Position numbers and translations under genes: made by a program | The notes under the pieces: generated by a model | What the model was told of the DNA's origin: nothing | Databases searched by the model: none | The model's input: only the letters and a program-made list of their open reading frames with translations | Origin: an uncultured Acidimicrobiales bacterium | GTDB lineage: Bacteria; Actinomycetota; Acidimicrobiia; Acidimicrobiales; UBA10347 | Reading direction: 5' to 3' | DNA: 12,914 bases | Assembly (NCBI GenBank): GCA_937942965.1 | Contig: CALDGN010000286.1 | Coordinates: forward strand, 1-12,914 | Shown here: piece by piece, positions 1 to 5,005 of the stretch | Layout of the letters: the number at the start of each line of letters is the position of its first letter | How positions within the stretch are numbered: the first letter of the stretch is position 1

Positions 1-12
1 CAGACCACCGAC

Positions 13-1533
13 ATGCGACGCTTGTGCGTCGCAGTCCTCGCAGCGTCGCTGCTTGCGCTCTCATTCTCGCCGCTGGCTGCTGCCCAAGATGGCTCCGGAG
101 CAGTTGGCGATGGCGGAAGCGACTCGACCGGGCGCCAGCTCACCGACTTCACCGCCGAGCTCAATGTGCCCGGCTTCGACTCGTCACTGGGTGAACTCGC
201 CGCTGCAGAACTGACCATTAGCGGCAGCTACGACGGGCAAGTTCTCCAGATCATCAACCAATCCGGTGGCATCGCCGACTTCGTCGTCGAAACGAACGTG
301 CGCCTCTGCGCCGACGCAATGTCGGCAGGCGCTGGCCTCACTTACGCAAGCTGCGCCGCATCGGCCACGTCGACCTCGACCTCAGTCATGTTCGACACGG
401 GCGTCGTCCAAGAGAGCTTCACGCAACTGCCCGCTGGTGCCGTCAGTGCCAGCGCCGCACCGGGCACGGCTCTCGACGCCCAGGGAACCGTCGTGCTGGA
501 TCCCGCGGCGCTCGCCAGCTTCGTCGACGTCGATGCCATCACCTTTGGCGTCGCCACGCTCGCCGGCTTCGAAGCACTCGGCGGCGGAGGCAACTCGACC
601 GTCCAGGTCGAAACGTTCGCTGATGTCACCCTCGCGGTCGCCTACCAGTACATCTCGCTCGACGTCGTCAAGCTGACCAACGGCGTCGACACTGCCGTCG
701 TCGCGCCGGGCGATGCCGTCGAGTGGACCTACGACATCACCAACACCGGCAATGCCGGGATCGAAAACGTCGCCGTCGTCGACGACCTCGAAGGCGACGT
801 CTGTGTCATCGCAACGATCGCTCCAGGAGCGACCGAGCGATGCTCGCTCGCTGGCGTCGCCGGCGATAGCCCCTACACAAACGTCGCCACGGCAACGGGA
901 ACCTCGGTCATCAACCCCGCGGTCACGGCAACGGCCGGTGACCCCAGCAGCTACGTGCAGCCCGAACCGACGACCGAACCGACGCCCGAGCCAACGGCCG
1001 AGCCGATCGCCGAAGCACCCCAGGTCGATATCGAACTCTCGACCAACACGATCGATGCGGACACAACCGGCGCTGGCCCTGAGCTCGCCGATGGTGACGC
1101 CATCACGTGGCGCTACCTGGTCACCAACACCGGCACGGTCGACCTGATCGACCTCATCGTGACCGACGATCGGGTCGGCGGCATTTGCACCGGTGCACAG
1201 CTCGCACCCGGCGACAGCTTCGAGTGCACCCGCGAGGGCGTCGCTGGCGTCGACCCGAGCGCGCTGATCTCGACCGTCGTCGGCACGTCCCGCGGTGGCG
1301 AAACGGCGACCGACCGGGACCCGACGCACCACCAACTGCCCGACGAGGTCGAAGAGTTGGTCGTCACGCCAAGCGTCGTCCCTGTCGTCGATGAACCCGA
1401 CGAGGTCCTCGCCCTTACCGGCGAGAGCGGAAACCTTCCCGCCGCGGTCGCACTCATCGTCGCCGGCATTGGCCTGGTGGCGCTCTCGGCCAGCGAAGCC
1501 CTCCGCCGTCGCCACGAGTACCTCGACGGCTAA
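13..1533 (+). CDS. Secreted, LALTG-anchored surface protein with choice-of-anchor-E-like domain and two DUF11-like repeats
   Basis: Residues 1-24 form a typical signal peptide: an MRR start, a hydrophobic core rich in Leu and Ala, and an AAA-Q cleavage region. Residues about 45-215 resemble the choice-of-anchor E domain (F-x-L-x-VPGFDSSLGEL, then a Cys99/Cys114 pair). Two DUF11-like beta-sandwich repeats follow, at about 218-308 and 335-435. Each has an NTG(N/T) strand and a C-x12-C pair (Cys264/277 and Cys392/405). They are joined by a Pro/Glu/Thr linker at about 315-333. The C-terminus has LALTG (466-470), a hydrophobic segment and an RRR tail. That is the sorting signal used by actinobacterial class E sortases (LAxTG). 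The product should be exported and linked covalently to the cell wall, probably as a structural or adhesive protein; no catalytic motif is visible. Only 12 bases lie upstream, so the promoter cannot be judged. An ATG directly before the signal peptide supports the start. Domain names are from pattern recognition; export and anchoring are the firmest part. Confidence 0.8.
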   Translation: MRRLCVAVLAASLLALSFSPLAAAQDGSGAVGDGGSDSTGRQLTDFTAELNVPGFDSSLGELAAAELTISGSYDGQVLQIINQSGGIADFVVETNVRLCADAMSAGAGLTYASCAASATSTSTSVMFDTGVVQESFTQLPAGAVSASAAPGTALDAQGTVVLDPAALASFVDVDAITFGVATLAGFEALGGGGNSTVQVETFADVTLAVAYQYISLDVVKLTNGVDTAVVAPGDAVEWTYDITNTGNAGIENVAVVDDLEGDVCVIATIAPGATERCSLAGVAGDSPYTNVATATGTSVINPAVTATAGDPSSYVQPEPTTEPTPEPTAEPIAEAPQVDIELSTNTIDADTTGAGPELADGDAITWRYLVTNTGTVDLIDLIVTDDRVGGICTGAQLAPGDSFECTREGVAGVDPSALISTVVGTSRGGETATDRDPTHHQLPDEVEELVVTPSVVPVVDEPDEVLALTGESGNLPAAVALIVAGIGLVALSASEALRRRHEYLDG

Positions 1534-1589
1534 CCAATCTCAGCGAAGCTGGTCTGACGAGGCCAGCGCTGGGAACCCCCCAGCACAAC

Positions 1590-1639
1590 GGGCCAGTGTC
1601 GACCGCTCACACGTCGGAATGTGAGCGGCGCACTGGTCC
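1590..1639 (+). terminator. Long imperfect hairpin between the surface-protein gene and ung
   Basis: Nine perfect base pairs (CCGCTCACA at 1603-1611 with TGTGAGCGG at 1620-1628) enclose an 8-base loop. After an internal loop of 4 and 2 bases the stem resumes with CCAGTG (1593-1598) pairing CACTGG (1631-1636), extendable outward by about three more pairs including one G-T. A smaller 6-bp hairpin (GCTGGG/CCCAGC, 1568-1584) precedes it. No T-run follows, so this is either a U-poor terminator of the kind common in actinobacteria or an operator-like dyad. It lies just upstream of the proposed ung promoter. The dyad is certain; its role is inferred. Confidence 0.5.
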
Positions 1640-1641
1640 TG

Positions 1642-1668
1642 TTGCGCGTCTGGGGCGGGCGGTAGCTT
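1642..1668 (+). promoter_or_regulatory. Probable leaderless promoter of ung
   Basis: A -10-like TAGCTT lies at 1663-1668, exactly 6 bases before the GTG at 1675, so transcription would begin at or next to the start codon. A TTGCGC at 1642-1647 could act as -35, although the 15-base spacer is short. No Shine-Dalgarno sequence precedes either possible start, which fits a leaderless mRNA. Confidence 0.45.
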
Positions 1669-1674
1669 CGACTC

Positions 1675-2343
1675 GTGGCCATGACCGACTGGAATCCGCT
1701 GCTTCGAACCGAGTTCGACCAGGACTACTGGAAGCAGCTGCAAACCTTCGTGCAAGAAGAGCGAGCGGCACACACGATCTTCCCCGCCCACGACGATGTA
1801 TTCACCGCCCTCCATCTGACGTCGTACGCCGACACGCGTGTCGTCATCCTCGGCCAAGATCCGTACCACGGTCCCGGGCAAGCCCACGGCTTGAGCTTCT
1901 CGGTCCGGCCTGGCGTCGATATCCCCCCGTCCCTGCGCAACATCTACAAAGAGCTCGCCGAAGATCTGGGCATTGCATCGCCTGGCCACGGCAACCTCGA
2001 GTCGTGGGCACGCAACGGCGTGCTGCTACTCAACACGGCGCTGACCGTGCGGGCGCACAATGCTGGCAGCCACCGCGGCAAAGGCTGGGAACAGTTCACC
2101 GACCGAGTCATCGAGGTCGTGTCGGCAAAACCCGAGCCGGTCGTGTTCATCCTGTGGGGCAACAATGCTCGAGCGAAGAAGCCGCTCGTCGCCGAGCATC
2201 ATCACGTCATCGAGTCGCCACACCCGAGCCCGTTGTCGGCGTCTCGCGGGTTCTTTGGCTCGAAGCCGTTCAGTCGCGCCAATGCGGCGCTGGTTGCCGC
2301 GGGGCGCGACCCCGTCGACTGGAACCTTCCGTCGACGGTGTAG
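1675..2343 (+). CDS. ung: Uracil-DNA glycosylase (family 1 UDG)
   Basis: Removes uracil from DNA by cleaving the N-glycosidic bond, starting base-excision repair of deaminated cytosine or misincorporated dUMP. At 222 residues it is of full family length. Signature motifs are intact: GQDPYHG at 60-66 with catalytic Asp62, AHGLSFSV at 70-77, LLLN at 117-120 (uracil-recognition Asn120), and HPSPLS at 183-188 with the active-site His183, followed by GFFGSKPFS. The GTG at 1675 is chosen because a -10-like box sits 6 bases upstream; an in-frame ATG at 1681 would shorten the protein by two residues. No ribosome binding site helps either choice. The gene converges on engB with 8 bases between the stop codons. 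Identification is firm. Confidence 0.97.
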   Translation: MAMTDWNPLLRTEFDQDYWKQLQTFVQEERAAHTIFPAHDDVFTALHLTSYADTRVVILGQDPYHGPGQAHGLSFSVRPGVDIPPSLRNIYKELAEDLGIASPGHGNLESWARNGVLLLNTALTVRAHNAGSHRGKGWEQFTDRVIEVVSAKPEPVVFILWGNNARAKKPLVAEHHHVIESPHPSPLSASRGFFGSKPFSRANAALVAAGRDPVDWNLPSTV

Positions 2344-2351
2344 GGGAGCGG

Positions 2352-2945
2352 CTAGCTCGAGAGCAGAGCCGCGATCTGGCCGCGGAGCTCGGGGATTCCG
2401 GTGCCCTTGTCCGACGACACCCAAGCGATCTCGCCTGACTTCACACCCAGCTTGTCGGCCGCAGCGCGCTGTTTCTTGCCGCGCTGGGATGCCTTGATCT
2501 TGTCGACCTTGGTCCCGACCAGCACGATTTCGAGATCGATGTGACGAAGCCAATCGATCGTCTGCAGGTCAAGCTCGGTCGGTCCGACATTCGCGTCGAA
2601 CAGCGAGATGGCCTGCACCACGGTCTCGCGTTGGGTCATGTAGTCGTTGATCATGTCGGCCATATCTTGGAGCTGGCGCTTACTGAGCTTGGCGTAGCCG
2701 TAGCCCGGCAGGTCGACGAGCCATCGCCCCGAGTCTTCGTCGCCGAACTCGAACACATTGAGCAGCTGGGTAGCGCCCGGCGTTTTCGAGGTGCGAGCGA
2801 GCTTCTTGCGAGCAGCGAGCGCATTGATCAGCGATGACTTGCCGACGTTGGATCGACCAACGATGGCGACCTCGAGCAGCGACTCGGGCAGCTGCTCGTG
2901 ATCGCTCGCGGATCGCAGGAAGCGCAACGGCAGCGGCGAACTCAT
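2352..2945 (-). CDS. engB: Ribosome-biogenesis GTPase EngB (YihA/YsxC)
   Basis: A TRAFAC-class GTPase that helps assemble the large ribosomal subunit in the cytoplasm. All G motifs can be read: G1 GRSNVGKS at 30-37, G2 region TPGATQ at 55-60, G3 DLPGYG at 78-83 (followed by YAK, typical of EngB), G4 TKVDK at 145-149 and G5 SSDKGTG at 177-183. The length of 197 residues is normal for the single-domain family. The ATG at 2945 is supported by the N-terminal length ahead of the P-loop and by a -10-like box 6 bases upstream. The DoxX-like gene ends 30 bases upstream on the same strand. The two could be cotranscribed, but the local -10 suggests engB has its own start. Confidence 0.96.
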   Translation of the reverse strand: MSSPLPLRFLRSASDHEQLPESLLEVAIVGRSNVGKSSLINALAARKKLARTSKTPGATQLLNVFEFGDEDSGRWLVDLPGYGYAKLSKRQLQDMADMINDYMTQRETVVQAISLFDANVGPTELDLQTIDWLRHIDLEIVLVGTKVDKIKASQRGKKQRAAADKLGVKSGEIAWVSSDKGTGIPELRGQIAALLSS

Positions 2946-2951
2946 GCGGCG

Positions 2952-2957
2952 ACGATA
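2952..2957 (-). promoter_or_regulatory. -10-like box of a probable leaderless engB promoter
   Basis: Read on the minus strand the bases are TATCGT, separated from the engB ATG by exactly 6 bases, the same geometry as at ung. There is no purine-rich Shine-Dalgarno sequence between. No convincing -35 is present 16-18 bases further upstream. Confidence 0.4.
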
Positions 2958-2975
2958 CCGGCACGAGCTGGAGCG

Positions 2976-3782
2976 CTATCGCCCCTGTGCTGCCGATCGC
3001 CCAACTTGTGGCCGAACAGCCTGCCTCAGCCACTGGTGGCCGAGTGGCGACGTGGCCAACAAGGTGAACCCTTGCGTCGCTGCGGCGAGCGCACCCACCG
3101 TGACGAGCATGATGGCAGGGTCGTGGATGACCTCGGCCGGGTGGATCGTGGCGATGAACGGCGCCAGGCCGATCGCTACGAGTGTGGCGCCGCCGATGAC
3201 GGCCAACCTACGTCGAGCGTTGAACCAACCGGTTCGGGCACCGAGTGCGAGCAGCAAGGTCAACTGCATCACGAGGTAGAAGGCCGAAGGCGTAACGACA
3301 CCCATCAACACGAAGATCACGTTCAACGCGCTCGCCGTCAGCAGGGCTGGTCCGAGCCGACGTCCGGTGAGCAGTAACACGCCGATGGCGAGTTCGACGA
3401 CCAACACGAGCGCAGCGGTGATGAACGGCGCGGGCGCGACCAGCGAGTTGGTCAGCGGTTCCATGAACGGCAACATCGCGCCCGACTGATCGCTCAGGAA
3501 CGTGTCGAGCTTGGCGCCCGTCCACCATGCACCATCGATCACTTTTTCGACGCCGGCGCGGAGCCACCCGAAGGCGAGGAACGCGCGAACGGGAAAGAGG
3601 ACGAATCGATCGGTGCCACCGTCGAGCGGTGCGGTGACCGCTGGTGAGCGTCTTGCGCTCGCGGTTCGATCGGCCGTCGGGGCGGGGGAGGAGACGGTGA
3701 TGTCGGTCGCCTCAGATCGGGGGTCACGGGTTCGGGAAAGGAGCGTGGACATGGCCGTTATCGTCCGGATCCGACTCACCAT
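2976..3782 (-). CDS. DoxX/DoxD-like polytopic membrane protein
   Basis: A 268-residue membrane protein with about six hydrophobic segments, near residues 60-78, 118-139, 143-163, 165-181, 193-212 and 221-243. The first 55 residues are polar, rich in Ser, Thr, Arg and Pro, and probably disordered. The segment FGWLRAGVEK at 71-80 followed by a WW pair (86-87), then a Glu130-containing second helix (VVELAIGVLLL) and the GRRLG turn, resemble the DoxX/DoxD family. Members are poorly characterised and linked to quinone or thiol redox and oxidative stress. No precise substrate can be assigned. The start is uncertain: ATG at 3752 (residue 11) is an alternative, and neither has a clear ribosome binding site. 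It is divergent from rpsL and in line with engB. Confidence 0.6.
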   Translation of the reverse strand: MVSRIRTITAMSTLLSRTRDPRSEATDITVSSPAPTADRTASARRSPAVTAPLDGGTDRFVLFPVRAFLAFGWLRAGVEKVIDGAWWTGAKLDTFLSDQSGAMLPFMEPLTNSLVAPAPFITAALVLVVELAIGVLLLTGRRLGPALLTASALNVIFVLMGVVTPSAFYLVMQLTLLLALGARTGWFNARRRLAVIGGATLVAIGLAPFIATIHPAEVIHDPAIMLVTVGALAAATQGFTLLATSPLGHQWLRQAVRPQVGRSAAQGR

Positions 3783-3855
3783 TGACCGACAAGCAAGTGC
3801 AAAGACCTATCCAAGATCCGATTTCGCTGCTTTTTCGCACCGGGCCATATGCCCT

Positions 3856-3923
3856 CGCTGCGGAGCCACGGGGTCCCGCGCTGCGGAGTCTGGGTACCCG
3901 CGCTGCAGAGTCAGGCGGCCTGC
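3856..3923 (+). repeat. Three imperfect 22-23-base direct repeats upstream of the str promoter
   Basis: Units begin at 3856, 3879 and 3901, each opening with CGCTGCGGAG or CGCTGCAGAG; their 3' halves diverge. The second unit contains the palindrome GGGTACCC at 3892-3899. The block ends about 27 bases before the -35 box of rpsL. It lies in the divergent region between the DoxX-like gene and rpsL, so it could serve either as a cluster of regulator sites. The period of 22-23 bases, about two helical turns, would put bound proteins on one face of the DNA. Confidence 0.55.
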
Positions 3924-3949
3924 ACGGCGGAATTGTTGCTGCGGCGAGG

Positions 3950-3978
3950 TTGTCGGCCCCTAGTGCTGTTCGTAGGCT
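3950..3978 (+). promoter_or_regulatory. Promoter of the rpsL-rpsG-fusA-tuf-rpsJ operon
   Basis: TTGTCG (-35) at 3950-3955 and TAGGCT (-10) at 3973-3978 are separated by 17 bases, an excellent match to the housekeeping sigma factor consensus of actinobacteria. Transcription would start near 3985, leaving a leader of about 75 bases before the rpsL GTG. No terminator-like hairpin stands out in that leader. Confidence 0.7.
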
Positions 3979-4049
3979 TGTCTGCTGGCCCAGCGGCTGA
4001 ACGTTCGCCGCGCGAGGTCGCAGTCAATTCGTCCCCCCGAGTACAGCGC

Positions 4050-4054
4050 AGGGA
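4050..4054 (+). promoter_or_regulatory. Ribosome binding site fixing the GTG start of rpsL
   Basis: AGGGA lies 6 bases before the GTG at 4061. It supports this non-ATG start, which gives the usual S12 N-terminus (M-P-T-I-Q-Q-L-V-R). Confidence 0.75.
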
Positions 4055-4060
4055 ATCATC

Positions 4061-4429
4061 GTGCCCACCATTCAACAGCTCGTCCGCAACGGACGCGAGG
4101 CGAAGTTCCGCAAGGAAAAGACGCCAGCACTCAAGGGTGCTCCGCAGCGTCGTGGTGTGTGCACCCGCGTGTACACCGCCACCCCCAAGAAGCCGAACTC
4201 CGCACTCCGCAAGGTCGCACGTGTTCGCCTGACCACGGGTATGGAAGTGACTGCCTACATCCCTGGCGAAGGCCACAACCTCCAAGAGCACTCGATCGTG
4301 CTCGTCCGCGGTGGTCGTGTGAAGGACCTTCCCGGTGTCCGCTACAAGATTGTTCGTGGCACGCTCGATGCGAGCGGTGTCGACAAGCGTCAGCAGGCTC
4401 GTAGCCGCTACGGCGCCAAGAAGGGCTGA
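4061..4429 (+). CDS. rpsL: Ribosomal protein S12
   Basis: S12 sits at the decoding centre of the 30S subunit and controls translational accuracy. The 122 residues cover the whole family: TPKKPNSALRK at 41-51, GEGHNLQEHS at 69-78 and RGGRVKDLPGVRY at 83-95. Lys43 and Lys88, the positions where streptomycin resistance usually arises, are wild type, so no ribosomal resistance is encoded here. Asp89, the residue beta-methylthiolated in several bacteria, is present. It is the first gene of the operon, with its own promoter and a Shine-Dalgarno sequence before a GTG start. rpsG follows 3 bases after the stop. Confidence 0.98.
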   Translation: MPTIQQLVRNGREAKFRKEKTPALKGAPQRRGVCTRVYTATPKKPNSALRKVARVRLTTGMEVTAYIPGEGHNLQEHSIVLVRGGRVKDLPGVRYKIVRGTLDASGVDKRQQARSRYGAKKG

Positions 4430-4432
4430 CCA

Positions 4433-4900
4433 ATGCGCAAGAACGCTGCACCCCGTCGTGACGTACCCGCCGATCCGCTGTACGAATCGGTTCTCGTCAC
4501 CCAGGTGATCAACAAGGTCCTGCTCGACGGAAAGCGTTCGACTGCAGAACGCATCGTCTACAGCGCGCTGTCGACGATCGGTCAACGCACCAGCGACGAT
4601 CCCGTGGCAACGCTCAAGCGGGCCATCGAAAACGTCAAGCCACCTCTCGAGGTTCGCAGCCGCCGTGTCGGTGGCGCGACCTACCAGGTGCCAGTCGAAG
4701 TTCGCCCCAAGCGTGCGAACACGCTCGCGATCCGCTGGGTCGTCGAATTCTCACGGGCCCGCCGTGAGCGCACGATGGCTGAGCGCCTCGCCAACGAGAT
4801 CATGGATGCCAGCAATGGCATCGGCGCTGCGATCAAGCGTCGCGACGATCTCCAGAAGATGGCCGACTCCAACAAGGCCTTCGCCCACTACCGCTGGTAG
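4433..4900 (+). CDS. rpsG: Ribosomal protein S7
   Basis: S7 nucleates assembly of the 30S head by binding the 3' domain of 16S rRNA and lies near the E site. The 155 residues match the usual length of about 156. The rRNA-binding segment RSRRVGGATYQVPVEV is at 75-90 and the family C-terminus ends AFAHYRW. The ATG at 4433 comes 3 bases after the rpsL stop. Its AAGGG ribosome binding site (4421-4425) lies inside the end of rpsL, so the two are probably translationally coupled. In Escherichia coli S7 represses translation of the str operon; no equivalent site in the leader could be recognised by eye. Confidence 0.98.
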   Translation: MRKNAAPRRDVPADPLYESVLVTQVINKVLLDGKRSTAERIVYSALSTIGQRTSDDPVATLKRAIENVKPPLEVRSRRVGGATYQVPVEVRPKRANTLAIRWVVEFSRARRERTMAERLANEIMDASNGIGAAIKRRDDLQKMADSNKAFAHYRW

Positions 4901-4906
4901 TCGCTT

Positions 4907-4934
4907 CCGAGGTTCCGGCTTCCGCCGGCCTCGG
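4907..4934 (+). other. Stem-loop 1 in the rpsG-fusA spacer
   Basis: CCGAGG (4907-4912) pairs with CCTCGG (4929-4934), and inside it CCGGC (4915-4919) pairs with GCCGG (4924-4928). This gives 11 pairs with a TT bulge and a TTCC loop. It starts 7 bases after the rpsG stop. No T-run follows, so full termination is unlikely. An RNA-processing, mRNA-stabilising or partial attenuation role is possible. Confidence 0.6.
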
Positions 4935-4936
4935 CC

Positions 4937-4956
4937 CGACATCCGTCTGGATGTCG
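4937..4956 (+). other. Stem-loop 2 in the rpsG-fusA spacer
   Basis: CGACATCC (4937-4944) pairs perfectly with GGATGTCG (4949-4956) around a GTCT loop, only 2 bases after stem-loop 1. It also lacks a T-run. Together the two hairpins fill half of the 105-base spacer before fusA. Confidence 0.6.
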
Positions 4957-4973
4957 ACCAACCGCAGCTCCAC

Positions 4974-4985
4974 CCCCCATTCCGT
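4974..4985 (+). repeat. Leader motif CCCCCATTCCGT before fusA (copy 1)
   Basis: The 12-base sequence CCCCCATTCCGT occurs 20 bases upstream of the fusA ATG and again upstream of tuf. Both copies are plus strand and sit just 5' of the ribosome binding site. The exact identity in two otherwise unlike spacers suggests a shared leader or processing element, though a C-run next to a short motif could recur by chance. Confidence 0.45.
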
Positions 4986-5005
4986 TTCGTACGAGGTTTT
5001 CCGTC

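Noticed and set aside
382..1515. 377-codon open frame antisense to the surface-protein gene
   Set aside because: Composition rich in Asp, Arg and Gly with no motif. The plus-strand frame has a signal peptide and a sorting signal, so it is the real gene.
1596..2438. 280-codon plus-strand frame overlapping ung
   Set aside because: An out-of-frame shadow of ung, very rich in Arg, running past the ung stop into the end of engB with no motif.
3783..3850. Promoter for the DoxX-like gene on the minus strand
   Set aside because: TAGGTC and other partial boxes can be found, but none matches TANNNT at a sensible distance from either start, so no promoter is called.
3856..3923. Possible small CRISPR array
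   Set aside because: The repeat match is only about 10 bases, the copies are contiguous rather than separated by unique spacers, and no cas gene is near.
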